Part shown: one piece after another, positions 8,635-17,684 of the stretch | How the letters are laid out: every line of letters starts with the position of its first letter | Position numbering within the stretch: position 1 is the stretch's first letter | From: JACVRW01 sp963811055 | GTDB taxonomy: Bacteria; Actinomycetota; Thermoleophilia; Solirubrobacterales; Thermoleophilaceae | Assembly: GCA_963811055.1 (NCBI GenBank) | Contig: CAWEPQ010000014.1 | Span: 372,001 to 436,000, forward strand | Direction of reading: 5' to 3' | Length of the DNA stretch: 64,000 nucleotides | Program-made: the position numbers and the translations under genes | Notes under the pieces: model-generated | Database searches by the model: none | What the model was told of the DNA's origin: nothing | The model's input: only the letters and a program-made list of their open reading frames with translations

Positions 8635-9490
8635 GGCGCGGATCATCGACGGCAACGCCGTCGCGGCTCGCTTGCGCCAGCGCGTGGCCGCCAAGGTCAA
8701 GGAGCTGGTCGACGCCCACGGCCGCCCCCCGGGTCTCGCCACGATCCTCGTGGGCGACGATCCCGCCTCCGAGGTGTACGTGCGTATGAAGCGCGAGGAC
8801 AGCGCCGAGGTGGGCATCGAGTCGTTCCATCACGAGCCCGGCGGCGACGTGTCGGAGCAGGCGCTGGCCGAGCTGATCCTCGGCCTCAACGCGAATCCGC
8901 GCGTGAACGGCATCCTCCTCCAGCTCCCGCTTCCCACGCACCTCGACCAAGCGGCGCTGGTGCCGCTGATCGATCCCGGCAAGGATGTGGACGGCCTCAC
9001 GCCCATGAACGCCGGGCTGCTCGCGCAGGACCAGCTCGGCGCGATGGTGCCCTGCACGCCGGCGGGCGTGATGGAGCTGCTCCGCGAGGCGGAGGTGGAA
9101 CTGGACGGCGCCCGCGCCGTGGTGGTGGGACGCTCGATCCTGGTGGGCAAGCCGCTCGTCCAGCTGCTGCTGGCGTCCAACGCGACGGTCACCCAGTGCC
9201 ACTCCCACACGCGCGACCTGGCAGCCGTCTGCCGAGAGGCCGACGTGATCGTGGCCGCCGTCGGGCGGCCCGGGCTCGTGACCGCCGACATGGTCTCCGA
9301 GGGCGCCGTGGTGATCGACGTGGGCACCAACCGCACCGACGCCGGCCTGGTGGGCGACGTGGACTTCGAGGGTGTGCGCGGCAAGGCGCGAGCGATTACG
9401 CCGGTGCCGGGCGGCGTCGGGCCGATGACCCGCGCGATGCTGCTCGTGAACACGGTGGCGGCCGCGCAGGCCCAGATGGCCGACAGCTAA
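8627..9490 (+). CDS. folD: methylenetetrahydrofolate dehydrogenase / methenyl-THF cyclohydrolase
   Basis: 287 residues, standard FolD length, GTG start inside the end of pcrA. It interconverts 5,10-methylene-, 5,10-methenyl- and 10-formyl-THF using NADP. Signature residues: Tyr51 and catalytic Lys55 in YVRMK, 'LLQLPLP', 'DVDGL', 'PCTPAGV', the dinucleotide-binding 'VVGRSILVGKP', and the C-terminal 'PVPGGVGPMT'. All expected motifs are intact. The 8-nt overlap with pcrA suggests co-transcription without functional linkage. Confidence 0.95.
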   Translation: MAEARIIDGNAVAARLRQRVAAKVKELVDAHGRPPGLATILVGDDPASEVYVRMKREDSAEVGIESFHHEPGGDVSEQALAELILGLNANPRVNGILLQLPLPTHLDQAALVPLIDPGKDVDGLTPMNAGLLAQDQLGAMVPCTPAGVMELLREAEVELDGARAVVVGRSILVGKPLVQLLLASNATVTQCHSHTRDLAAVCREADVIVAAVGRPGLVTADMVSEGAVVIDVGTNRTDAGLVGDVDFEGVRGKARAITPVPGGVGPMTRAMLLVNTVAAAQAQMADS

Positions 9491-9499
9491 GCCTCGGGG

Positions 9500-9505
9500 T
9501 AATCT
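9500..9505 (+). promoter_or_regulatory. -10-like hexamer TAATCT
   Basis: Ends 9 nt before the ATG at 9515, with no Shine-Dalgarno sequence; fits the leaderless pattern seen at many genes in this window. Confidence 0.4.
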
Positions 9506-9514
9506 GCGCCCCGT

Positions 9515-10006
9515 ATGGATGTGCGCCGGCTTCGTGTAGGAGAGATCGTGCTCGCCGCGGCCGGCGTGGCGCTGTTCGTGTCGCTGTTCCTGCCCTGGTA
9601 CGGGGCCGGCGGCGACTCACTCACCGGCTGGGAGGCGCTCGGCGTGATCGACGTGATCCTGGCTCTGGTGGCGGCGTGCGCCATCTCGGTGACGATTGCC
9701 ACCGCCGTCATGCGCGTGGCGGCCGTGCCGATCGCGCTCGATGCCATAGCCACGCTGTTCGGCCTGCTGGCGCTGCTGCTCGTGCTGATCAGGGTGGTCG
9801 ACCTTCCCGACGGCGCCACCAGTCGCGACGTGGGACTCTGGATCGCGCTGCTGGGCGCCGCGGGCGTTTTCGTGGGTGGCGGCGTGGCCATGCGCGACGA
9901 GCGCCTGTCCCCCGCGGGCAGCTACACCGACGCCACCGGCCGCCCGGTGCCCAAGCCCCCCGAGATCGAGCGGGTGCCCGCCCCGCCGCCCGGCGCCGCG
10001 TCGTGA
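9515..10006 (+). CDS. four-helix integral membrane protein of unknown function
   Basis: 163 residues. Four hydrophobic segments are visible, roughly residues 9-28, 43-62, 66-92 and 106-125, followed by a Pro-rich cytosolic tail. A 'LFLPWY' motif follows the first helix, common in small actinobacterial membrane proteins with no assigned function. Its stop overlaps the start of the thioesterase gene (GTGA). Confidence 0.7.
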   Translation: MDVRRLRVGEIVLAAAGVALFVSLFLPWYGAGGDSLTGWEALGVIDVILALVAACAISVTIATAVMRVAAVPIALDAIATLFGLLALLLVLIRVVDLPDGATSRDVGLWIALLGAAGVFVGGGVAMRDERLSPAGSYTDATGRPVPKPPEIERVPAPPPGAAS

Positions 10007-10374
10007 CGCTGGAGCCCGGGCTCGAGCGCACCGACGAGTTCGTGGCGGAGGGGCTGCTCCTCACGGACGTGGGCGGCACCCTGCCAGTGAGCGTGCTCTC
10101 CACCCCCGGGATGGTCGGCGTGATGGAGCGCTGCGCCGCCATGCTCGCTTTCGAGCAACTCGGCGAGGGGCGCGCCACCGTGGGCTTCGAGGTTTGCATC
10201 AAGCATGTGGCCGCCGCCGGCGAGGGCGCCGTGTGCACCGTCACCGCCCGGCTCAGGGAGATCGCGGACGAGCGCAAGCTGCGCTTCGACGTGGAGGTGC
10301 GCGAGGGCGACCGCACGCTCGGCGTGGGCACCCACGAGCGGCGGATCATCCAGCAGGCCGGCTTCGGAGGCTGA
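10003..10374 (+). CDS. FlK-like hotdog thioesterase
   Basis: About 123 residues from a GTG overlapping the previous stop. It matches the FlK/fluoroacetyl-CoA thioesterase-like family: 'STPGMVGVMERCA' supplies Thr34 and Glu42, 'VCIKHVAAAGEG' supplies His68, and the end is 'GVGTHERRII'. These correspond to the Thr/Glu/His catalytic set of FlK. The family hydrolyses short acyl-CoAs; nothing shows fluoroacetyl-CoA is the substrate here. The 1-nt gap to gatC suggests co-transcription. Confidence 0.75.
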   Translation: MTLEPGLERTDEFVAEGLLLTDVGGTLPVSVLSTPGMVGVMERCAAMLAFEQLGEGRATVGFEVCIKHVAAAGEGAVCTVTARLREIADERKLRFDVEVREGDRTLGVGTHERRIIQQAGFGG

Positions 10375-10375
10375 C

Positions 10376-10663
10376 GTGATCGATCGCGATCAGGTGCTGC
10401 ACGTGGCCCGGCTCGCCCGGCTCCGGCTGAGCGACGAAGAGGTGGACGCCATGGTGGAGGAGCTCCCGAAGATCCTCGGCCACATCGAGAAGATGGAGAC
10501 ACTCGACCTGGAGGGCGTGGAGCCCACCTCACATGTGGTGCAGCTCGAGAACGTGCTGCGCGAGGACGTGCCGAGGCCGAGCCTGCCGGTGGAGAAGGCC
10601 CTGGAGCAGGCGCCAGACCCGCAGCCGGGCGGCTTCGGCGTACCGAGCCCGGGACGGTCATGA
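10376..10663 (+). CDS. gatC: Asp-tRNA(Asn)/Glu-tRNA(Gln) amidotransferase subunit C
   Basis: 95 residues, GTG start. GatC bridges and stabilises GatA and GatB in the transamidosome. The N-terminal 'IDRDQVLHVARLARLRLSD' and the later 'GVEPTSHV' are family hallmarks. It overlaps gatA by 4 nt (ATGA). Confidence 0.92.
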   Translation: MIDRDQVLHVARLARLRLSDEEVDAMVEELPKILGHIEKMETLDLEGVEPTSHVVQLENVLREDVPRPSLPVEKALEQAPDPQPGGFGVPSPGRS

Positions 10664-12072
10664 GCGAGGACCTGCTCGCGCTGAGCGCCGCTGAGGCAGG
10701 CGCACGGGTTCGCGCCGGCGAGCTGTCCACGGCCGAGCTCTTCGAGTTCTGGCGCGAGCGTGCCGTGGGCGACGAGCTGGGGTCGTATCTCTGGGTGGCG
10801 GACGGGCCGGAGGGCGAGCCGCCGGCCGGCTCCGCCCTGGGCGGGGTGCCGGTGGCGGTTAAGGACCTCTTCTGCGTGGAGGGGGTGCCGAGTGCCGCCG
10901 CCTCGCGCATCCTCGAGGGCTACCGGCCGCCCTACACCGCCACTGCCGTCACGCGGCTGCGCGAGGCGGGCGCTCCGGTGCTGGGCAAGACGAACCAGGA
11001 CGAGTTCGCCATGGGCTCCTCCACAGAGAACTCGGGCTTCGGGCCGGTGCGCAATCCCTGGGACACCGAGCGAGTGCCCGGCGGCTCCTCCGGCGGCTCG
11101 GCGGCGGCAGTGGCGGCGGGCACCGCACCGTGGGCGATCGGCACCGACACGGGAGGCTCGATCCGCCAGCCCGCGGCGCTCTGCGGGGTGGTTGGACTGA
11201 AGCCCACATACGGCGCGGTGTCGCGCCACGGGATGATCGCTTTCGCGTCTTCCCTCGACCAGTGCGGGCCGCTCACCCGGAACGTGGCCGATGCCGCGCT
11301 GCTCACAGCGGCGCTGGTGGGCCACGATCCGTACGACTCCACCTCGCTGGAGCACCCGGAGGGCGTGACCCTTCCCACGGCCGAGCGCATGGAGGGCACG
11401 CGCATCGGGGTGTGGGGGTTCGAGGAGGAGGGACTCGAGCCCGGCGTGGCGGAGCAGTGCCGGCGTTCCGTGGCACTGGCGGAGGAGCTGGGCGCGACCG
11501 TCGAGGAGATCGAGCTGCCGCACGCCCCCCACGCGATCTCGGCCTACTACGTGATCGCGCCCGCCGAGGCCAGCGCCAACCTGGCGCGCTACGACGGCGT
11601 GCGTTACGGCCGGCGCACCGAGTCCGACGACCTCCTCGAGATGTACGAGCGCACGCGCCACGACTACTTCGGAGAGGAGGTCAGGCGCAGGATCATGATC
11701 GGCACCTACGCGCTCTCCTCGGGCTACTACGAGGCCTACTACGGCACCGCCCAGAAGGTGCGCACGCGCATCGTCGAGGACTTCCGGAGTGCGTTCGAGC
11801 GGGTGGACCTCGTGATGACGCCCACCTCGCCCACGGTCGCCTTCAAGCTGGGCGAGCGGGTGGCGGATCCCCTGTCGATGTACCTGTCCGACTACTACAC
11901 GACGCCTGCGTCGCTGGCCGGGATCCCGGCCATCTCGATTCCGTGCGGCCTGTCGGAGGGGCTGCCTGTGGGCCTCCAGCTGATCGGGCCGGCGTTCAGT
12001 GAGAGCCGGGTGCTGGACGCGGCGCACGCGCTCGAGCGGGCGATCGGCTTCGAGGGGGTGCCGCGGCCGTGA
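10660..12072 (+). CDS. gatA: Asp-tRNA(Asn)/Glu-tRNA(Gln) amidotransferase subunit A
   Basis: 470 residues. This is the amidase-signature subunit that releases ammonia from glutamine or asparagine. The Ser-cisSer-Lys triad is intact: Lys68 in VAVKDLF, Ser143 in GGSSGGSAAAV and Ser167 in GTDTGGSIRQP. 'KPTYGAVSRHG' follows, as in true GatA rather than generic amidases. It sits between gatC and gatB with 4-nt overlaps on both sides, so the complex is made from one translationally coupled unit. Confidence 0.95.
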   Translation: MSEDLLALSAAEAGARVRAGELSTAELFEFWRERAVGDELGSYLWVADGPEGEPPAGSALGGVPVAVKDLFCVEGVPSAAASRILEGYRPPYTATAVTRLREAGAPVLGKTNQDEFAMGSSTENSGFGPVRNPWDTERVPGGSSGGSAAAVAAGTAPWAIGTDTGGSIRQPAALCGVVGLKPTYGAVSRHGMIAFASSLDQCGPLTRNVADAALLTAALVGHDPYDSTSLEHPEGVTLPTAERMEGTRIGVWGFEEEGLEPGVAEQCRRSVALAEELGATVEEIELPHAPHAISAYYVIAPAEASANLARYDGVRYGRRTESDDLLEMYERTRHDYFGEEVRRRIMIGTYALSSGYYEAYYGTAQKVRTRIVEDFRSAFERVDLVMTPTSPTVAFKLGERVADPLSMYLSDYYTTPASLAGIPAISIPCGLSEGLPVGLQLIGPAFSESRVLDAAHALERAIGFEGVPRP

Positions 12073-13493
12073 CCGATGCGCGCGTGTACGAGCCGGTGAT
12101 CGGCATCGAGATCCACGTGCAGCTGCGCACGCGCACCAAGATGTTCTGCGGTTGTGCCAACGAGTTCGGAGCGCCGCCCAACACGCTCACCTGTCCCATC
12201 TGCCTTGCGCATCCCGGCACGCTTCCGGTGACCAACGCCGAGGCGGTGCATCTGGCGCTCATGATCGCCATGGCGTTCGACTGCACGGTGGCCGAGCGCT
12301 CGATCTTTCACCGCAAGAACTACTTCTATCCCGACAGCCCGAAGGCGTACCAGATCAGCCAGTACGACTTTCCGCTGGCGCGCGCCGGGCACCTCGGCGA
12401 CGTGCGCATCCACCGGGTGCACATGGAGGAGGACGCGGCCAAGCTGGTGCACGCGGGCGCGTCCGGGCGCATCCACGGCGCCGAGCGCAGCGTGGTGGAC
12501 TTCAACCGCGCGGGCACGCCGCTGGTGGAGATCGTGACCGAGCCGGACCTGGGGTCGGCCGCCGAGGCTGCGGAGTTCGGCCGCCTGCTTCAGGCCACGC
12601 TTCGCAGCATGGGCGTGTCCGACGTGAACATGGAGGAGGGGTCCCTGCGGATGGACGCGAACGTGTCGATCCGGCCGGCGGGCGAGGCCACGCTCGGCAC
12701 CAAGACGGAGCTCAAGAACATGAACTCCTTCCGCTTCCTCGAGCGCGGCATCCTGGCCGAGATCGAGCGCCAGGAGGCGATCCTCCACGATGGCGGCGAG
12801 GTGGAGCAGGAGACGCTCCACTTCGATCCGCGCTCTGGCAGCCTGAGCTCGCTGCGCTCGAAGGAGGAGGCGCACGACTACCGCTACTTCCCGGAGCCGG
12901 ACCTGGTGCCGCTGGCGCCCACCGAGGCGATGCTCACGCGCGCCCGGGAGGCGATCCCGGAGCTGCCCGCCGAGCGCGCCGAGCGGCTGGAGCGCGAGCT
13001 CGGCCTCGCTCCCGCCGGGGCGCGGCTGCTCGCCTTCCGCACCGAGCTGGGCGACCTGCTCGAGGCGGCCGTGGCGGTGGGGGTCGCGGAGCCACGCTCG
13101 CTCGCCAACTGGATCGCCAACGAGGTGGCCGCGCGCGTGGGCGACGCAGAGGTGGGCGACACACGGCTCGAGCCGGCAGCCCTGGCCAGGCTAGTGGCGA
13201 TGGTGGAGGCCGAGGAGGTGGCCCAGTCGGCCGCCAAGGAGGTACTCGGCGAGCTCATCGAGAGCGGGGGAGAGCCGGACGCGATCGTTGAGGCTCGCGG
13301 CCTGGGCCGCGCCGGCTCGGATGAGCTGGACCAGATCGTGGAGCGCGCCATGACGGAGAACGCGGACGCTGTGGAGAAGATCAGGGCCGGCAACGACAAG
13401 GCCATCGGCGCCGTGGTGGGCGCGGTGATGCGCGAGACCAAGGGCCGTGCCGATGGCGGCGAGGTCCAGCGGATGATTCGCGAGCGGATCTAG
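12069..13493 (+). CDS. gatB: Asp-tRNA(Asn)/Glu-tRNA(Gln) amidotransferase subunit B
   Basis: 474 residues, GTG start in a GTGA overlap with gatA. GatB phosphorylates and amidates the mischarged tRNA. Visible: 'IGIEIHVQL' (N-terminus), the zinc-site pattern 'CGCANEFG...CPIC', 'HRKNYFYPD', 'DFNRAGTPLVEIV' and the helical YqeY-like tail (about 330-474). Length is normal. The window has no asnS/glnS to tell whether it serves Asn, Gln or both. Confidence 0.95.
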   Translation: MTDARVYEPVIGIEIHVQLRTRTKMFCGCANEFGAPPNTLTCPICLAHPGTLPVTNAEAVHLALMIAMAFDCTVAERSIFHRKNYFYPDSPKAYQISQYDFPLARAGHLGDVRIHRVHMEEDAAKLVHAGASGRIHGAERSVVDFNRAGTPLVEIVTEPDLGSAAEAAEFGRLLQATLRSMGVSDVNMEEGSLRMDANVSIRPAGEATLGTKTELKNMNSFRFLERGILAEIERQEAILHDGGEVEQETLHFDPRSGSLSSLRSKEEAHDYRYFPEPDLVPLAPTEAMLTRAREAIPELPAERAERLERELGLAPAGARLLAFRTELGDLLEAAVAVGVAEPRSLANWIANEVAARVGDAEVGDTRLEPAALARLVAMVEAEEVAQSAAKEVLGELIESGGEPDAIVEARGLGRAGSDELDQIVERAMTENADAVEKIRAGNDKAIGAVVGAVMRETKGRADGGEVQRMIRERI

Positions 13494-14500
13494 CCGCGAG
13501 CGGACTTCACGTACGCGGCGAGCTTCGGCTCGCGCTTGACCTGCGGCGAGGAGGCGCTCTGTCCCGAGGTGAGGTTGCCCGCGGCGCGGAGCAGCCCCAT
13601 CGTGGTGGCCTCGTCGAGTCCGGGCGCGAACGGGTTGGCGCAGACGTTTGAGGGCAGCCTCGAGACCCGCGCCGCCCCCTTGCGGCCGCGCCCGTTGTGG
13701 GAGACCGCGTCCTCGAACGCCGCGAAGGTGACCGAGTCGAGCGCGGTGCCGATGTGCGTGGTCTTGCGCCCGGGACAGACCTTCTGGATCAGGATGTTGG
13801 TCGCTCCCGCGAGCGCCGACGTCGGATGCTTGCCGCCCTGTGGCTGGACGGTCTCGTCGGTGAGCGAGCGCACGGTCGTGTAGGACACGTTGCCGGGCGT
13901 CTCGTCGGGGTAGCTGTTCAGCGCCGTGAGCAGCTTCGAGCCCTGCGCCTGCTGCCAGGCCGCCGGGGTGCACGGGTTCTTGGCCGAGCACCTGTTGGCC
14001 GACCCGAGGCCCACGTTGCTGCCGTGCTGGGTGCCCGCCGCGGACAGCACGTCAGAGACCTTGTGCCGCAGGTCGGGCCAGTAGGTCAGCGCCATCCTGG
14101 GAAGGAGGCCGCCCTGGCTGATGCCGAACACCGCCACCTTCCGTCCCGACAGCGCAAACTCGCGGCGCAGGCCCCAGACCAGGTACTGCACGGATATCTG
14201 GATGTCCGCCGTGGTGGAGTCGGGAAAGTCGACGTAACAGGAAGGGTGGCCGTACTCGTCGATGGCGTCCCCGCCGATGAGGTAGGCCTGCTCGCCCGTC
14301 GCGCCCGTGCCGGTCACGAGCATCATCGGGGTCTTCTTCGCGTTCTTCACCGGCCGCGGGCAGTGAAAGGCCGCCGCCAGCTTGGCCCGCGGGACGGTGA
14401 GCTTCGGACCAGTGGCAGGCTTGGCCGCGGCCGGGACGGCACAGACCAGGGCGATGAGCGCTGCACAGGCGAGAGGGGCGGTAAGGCGTAGAGAAGGCAC
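13490..14500 (-). CDS. secreted lipase, Candida antarctica lipase B-like fold
   Basis: About 336 residues. A signal peptide is followed by 'AAAKP'. 'MMLVTGTGATGEQ' resembles the oxyanion region of CalB-type lipases, and the nucleophile elbow is 'FGISQGG', close to the TWSQGG of CalB. Paired cysteines (PSCYVD, NRCSAKNPC, KVCPG, NVCANP) suggest disulfides in an exported enzyme. The start is ambiguous: GTG at 14509 or 14500. I prefer 14500 because a TAGGGT hexamer lies 7 nt upstream, as at other leaderless genes here. Substrate presumably lipid esters. Confidence 0.75.
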   Translation of the reverse strand: MPSLRLTAPLACAALIALVCAVPAAAKPATGPKLTVPRAKLAAAFHCPRPVKNAKKTPMMLVTGTGATGEQAYLIGGDAIDEYGHPSCYVDFPDSTTADIQISVQYLVWGLRREFALSGRKVAVFGISQGGLLPRMALTYWPDLRHKVSDVLSAAGTQHGSNVGLGSANRCSAKNPCTPAAWQQAQGSKLLTALNSYPDETPGNVSYTTVRSLTDETVQPQGGKHPTSALAGATNILIQKVCPGRKTTHIGTALDSVTFAAFEDAVSHNGRGRKGAARVSRLPSNVCANPFAPGLDEATTMGLLRAAGNLTSGQSASSPQVKREPKLAAYVKSARG

Positions 14501-14507
14501 GGCTCGC

Positions 14508-14517
14508 ACCCTATCCT
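14508..14517. promoter_or_regulatory. overlapping divergent -10 hexamers (lipase / small protein)
   Basis: The minus strand reads TAGGGT (14513-14508), 7 nt before the lipase GTG at 14500. The plus strand reads TATCCT (14512-14517), about 30 nt before the small-protein ATG, which has its own Shine-Dalgarno sequence. The two hexamers share two bases. Confidence 0.4.
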
Positions 14518-14546
14518 GCGGGGCGGAACCGCCGAAAGGAGAAGAC

Positions 14547-14771
14547 ATGGCTCGACTGATCCGGATGGACGCAACCGGCCACAGCACGCTCGCGGAGTGG
14601 ACGGCCTCTGACGACACCGCCTTCGCGGCGGCCACCGGCCAGTTCGCTGACCAGCTCGAGCGCGGCTACATCGGGACGGTGCCCGACGGTCCTGGCAAGG
14701 CCACCCACGTTCGCGAGCTCCCGCGGGACGCGGACCTCGTGATTCTGCGCCGCCCCATAGCCGGGGGCTGA
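14547..14771 (+). CDS. small conserved-looking hypothetical protein
   Basis: 74 residues from an ATG preceded by a good Shine-Dalgarno sequence (aaaggag, 7-8 nt upstream), one of the few clear SDs in the window. It is acidic, with no membrane segment, and ends 'VILRRPIAGG'. Its stop overlaps the next start by one base (TGATG), implying co-translation with the 211-residue membrane protein. Family not recognised. Confidence 0.65.
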   Translation: MARLIRMDATGHSTLAEWTASDDTAFAAATGQFADQLERGYIGTVPDGPGKATHVRELPRDADLVILRRPIAGG

Positions 14772-15406
14772 TGACCGGCGCCCAGGCGCTCCCGGAGCTC
14801 GCGTCGGTCCCCTGGCGGGCGCCGACCGACCAGCCCTGGCTACGACGGCGCGCATACGTCTGGCAGGCGTGGACGGCCCTCTACACGGTGCCGTTCGTGA
14901 TCGCCGGCGTGGTGATCTTCATGCTCGAGCCGTGGGCGGCGCCGGTGACGCTGCTGGCGTTCGCGCATGCGTGGGGGATTCCCGAGCTCTATGCGCAGCG
15001 CGGCGCGAACGTGGTACGCCCCAAGGGCCCCCGGAACGACCACGCGGAACCGGTGGCGCAGGGCCTGCTGGGCGACCTCCTCGCACATGAGCCGCGTGCG
15101 CTCCAGGCCCGCACCGGGCTGGCGCTCGAGCGTGGCACGCTCGGAACCTGGCTGGTGGGCGAAGGGGGCGCGCTGCTCGTGGTGCCCGGGGGCCGGCGGG
15201 TGCACTGCTTCTGCGTGCGCGTGACCGACCGCGACCTGCCCCCGTCGGACCGCGTGGCGCACCTGCTGCTGGCGCTCAGAGAGGACGAGGTGGGGTTTGC
15301 CACGGTGGCCAACCACGCCTTCGCCGGAGCGGCCTGGCGGGTCCGGCGGCGTCTCCCGGCGGCGATGCGCCCCGCCCTCGCCGCCGCGCAGTCCCCACAG
15401 CGCTAG
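14771..15406 (+). CDS. hypothetical membrane-associated protein
   Basis: 211 residues. Two adjacent hydrophobic segments (about 30-52 and 55-72) are followed by a soluble C-terminal domain rich in Ala, Arg and Leu. Family not recognised. It is coupled to the upstream 74-residue gene and ends 10 nt before the NADH dehydrogenase start. Confidence 0.65.
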   Translation: MTGAQALPELASVPWRAPTDQPWLRRRAYVWQAWTALYTVPFVIAGVVIFMLEPWAAPVTLLAFAHAWGIPELYAQRGANVVRPKGPRNDHAEPVAQGLLGDLLAHEPRALQARTGLALERGTLGTWLVGEGGALLVVPGGRRVHCFCVRVTDRDLPPSDRVAHLLLALREDEVGFATVANHAFAGAAWRVRRRLPAAMRPALAAAQSPQR

Positions 15407-15416
15407 CCTCGCGGCC

Positions 15417-16737
15417 GTGGCATACGAGGTCGTGATCGCCGGCGGCGGGTTCGGGGGGCTCTACGCGGCGCGCCGCCTCGAGCGGAGGCTCCCGCGGCAC
15501 AGCGCCCGGATCGTGCTCGTCACGGCCGAGAACTTCATGCTCTACACGCCGCTGCTGCCGGGCGCGGCGTCGGGTGCGCTCGAGCCGCGTCACGTGGTGG
15601 TGCCGCTTCGGGAGGAGCTCGAGTGGACCGACATCCGGCTCGGCCGCGTGACGGGAGCGGACCCGGCCATGAACGAGCTGTCGATGCGCACCGTGGACGG
15701 TCGCGACGAGACCCTGCGCTATGACCAGCTGGTGGTGGCGCTCGGCTCGGTGCCGCGCGTGCTGCGCGTGCCCGGGCTCGCGGAGCACGGCGTGGGCTTC
15801 CAGAGCCTGGCCGACGCGATCGGGCTCCGCAACCGGGCGCTCTGGAACCTCGAGGTGGCGGAGGCCCACCCGGACGAGGAAGCCCGGCGCGCGTACCTCA
15901 CCTTCGTGTTCGTGGGAGCGGGCTACGCCGGGGTGGAGGGCGTGGCCGAGCTCCAGGACTACGTGTCGGACGTGATCGACCGCTACCCGCGCTGCCGGCT
16001 CGAGGGCGCCCGCTTCATCCTCGTGGAGGCCCAGGACCGCATCATGCCTGAGATTCCGCCGAGCCTGGCCGCGTTTGCCACGCGCGAGCTGCGCCGGCGC
16101 GGGATCGAGATACGCACCGGGCACGATGCTCGAGGGTGTGGAGGCCGACGCCACGACCCTGTCCACAGGCGAGCGCATCCCCGCGCGCACCGTCGCGTGG
16201 ACCGCCGGCGTGAGGCCCTCGCCCGCGGTGGCCGCGCTGGGGCTGCCGCTGGGCGACGACCGGCGGATCGTGGTGGACGCCACCATGCGCGTGCGGGGCC
16301 GCGAGAACGTCTGGGCGATCGGCGACGCGGCGGCGGTGCCCGATCCCGCCAAGGGCGGCAAGGCGCCCTGCCCGCCCACCGCGCAGCACGCGCTGCGCCA
16401 GGGCAAGGTGGTGGGCGACAGCGTGGCCGCCGCCCTGGCCGGCCGCCCGCCGCGCCGCTTCCGCTACCGCACGCTCGGCGTGTTCGTGGACATGGGCCAG
16501 CACAAGGCGGTGGCCACGATGCTCGGCGTCCGCCTGCGCGGCTTCCCCGCATGGTTCGCCGCGCGGACCTACCACCTGGCGAGCATGCCGGGCGTGGCCA
16601 GGCGGATGCGGCTCGTGATCGACTGGACGGTGGCGCTGTTCTTCGGGCGGGCGGCCGCCGAGCTCGGCCAGCTCGGCCATCCCCCCTCGCTGGGCAGCCT
16701 GCTCGAGGACCCGGCGGGGGCGGAGTCGGAACGTTGA
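15417..16737 (+). pseudogene. ndh: type II NADH dehydrogenase (NDH-2), frameshifted as sequenced
   Basis: Non-proton-pumping NADH:quinone oxidoreductase, a membrane-surface flavoprotein. The first part, from the GTG at 15417, shows the FAD motif 'VIAGGGFGGLYAA', 'YTPLLPGAASGALEPRHV' and the NADH motif 'FVGAGYAGVEGVAEL'. The rest, in another frame, shows 'RTVAWTAGVRPSP', 'VWAIGDAAAV' and the amphipathic C-terminus. The frame changes at about 16120: removing one C from 'cgggcacg' restores 'RTGTMLEGVEADA'. An isolated sequencing error is more likely than true loss because both halves are otherwise perfect. It supplies electrons to the menaquinone made by the men genes here. Confidence 0.85.
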
Positions 16738-17675
16738 CCGGCGAACGCGCGTTCAGGGAGGGACGCGCGACCGACCTGCGGGCCACCTACGAGCTCGCGG
16801 CGGTGTCGCTTCGCGACGCCATGGGGCGCAGCGGGGTGGTGTCCGCCGCGGCGGACCAGTCGTTCGTGGACCAGGAGTGGCCGCGCCAGCGCCCGCTGCT
16901 CGAGTTCATCGCCGCGCAGCCCGGCACGGGCTTCTGGGTGTGCGAGGACGAGAACGAGCTGGTGGGCTACGTGCGCGTGGCTCGCTTCACGAAGATGGAC
17001 GAGCTCACGGAGATCGCCGTGGCGCCCTCGCACGCCGGCGCGGGCATCGGCAAGGGGCTGCTCGAGCGCGCCTGGCCGGAGCCGCCCACCCCCCAGCGCG
17101 GCAGGGTGGTGGTCACGCTCGGCACGCCGGCCGACCTGACCCTCTACACGCGCTTCGGGGTGATGCCGGTGGCCGGGCACTGGCACCTGCGCCTGCGCGC
17201 CGAGGAGTACCTCGAGCGGCGCTCGCTCGAGACCGATTCCACCGAGCCGGGGGTGCACGTGCTGACCCCGGACAGGGCCGTCGAGGAGTGGAAGCGCCTC
17301 GAGCCCGCCGCCATCGGGCACGAGCGGCCTGCGCTGCACGAGTTCTTCGCGCGCACGCGCGGCTGCCTCGCGGTGCTGGACGCCAACGGCAAGGCCAAGG
17401 GGCTCTGCTGGATGAGCCCGGACGGGGACATCGGGCCGGCGGTGGGGGCCACCACCGAGGATCTGATCCCCGTGGTGCTGGCCGCACTCGATCGCGTGGC
17501 CAAGTCGCACGAGCCTGAGCTGCTCGGCGTGTACTGCACGACCGACGCCTGGTATTTGCTCGACCGCCTGCGCCGCCTCGGGTTCAGGCTCCACTGGCCG
17601 AGCTGGGTCATGTCGTCGGTGCCGCTGCCCGGCCTCGACCGCTACCTGCCCACCAGACCCGCGCGCTTGCTCTGA
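16734..17675 (+). CDS. tandem GNAT-family N-acetyltransferase
   Basis: About 313 residues from a TTG overlapping the NDH-2 stop (TTGA). The first half has the acetyl-CoA loop 'IAVAPSHAGAGIGKGLLERA' in classic GNAT form; the second half repeats the fold in degenerate form ('GLCWMSPDG', 'LGVYCTTDAWYLLDRLRRLGF'). Such double-GNAT proteins occur in actinobacteria, usually with unknown acceptors. The open frame is continuous with the first half of ndh only because of the ndh frameshift, so a 792-residue fusion is not real. A palindromic repeat lies just after the stop. Confidence 0.75.
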   Translation: MTGERAFREGRATDLRATYELAAVSLRDAMGRSGVVSAAADQSFVDQEWPRQRPLLEFIAAQPGTGFWVCEDENELVGYVRVARFTKMDELTEIAVAPSHAGAGIGKGLLERAWPEPPTPQRGRVVVTLGTPADLTLYTRFGVMPVAGHWHLRLRAEEYLERRSLETDSTEPGVHVLTPDRAVEEWKRLEPAAIGHERPALHEFFARTRGCLAVLDANGKAKGLCWMSPDGDIGPAVGATTEDLIPVVLAALDRVAKSHEPELLGVYCTTDAWYLLDRLRRLGFRLHWPSWVMSSVPLPGLDRYLPTRPARLL

Positions 17676-17684
17676 GTTTGCGAA

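Noticed and set aside
5521..8817. A 1098-codon open frame on the minus strand spanning pcrA and part of folD
   Set aside because: Only the last 293 codons (5521-6402) look like protein; the rest is antisense to well-conserved pcrA/folD and is His/Val/Arg/Leu-rich, as expected for the complement of GC-rich coding DNA.
15297..17675. Apparent NADH dehydrogenase-acetyltransferase fusion of 792 codons
   Set aside because: Created by the single-base shift near 16120; the second half of NDH-2 is intact in another frame and ends exactly where the acetyltransferase begins.
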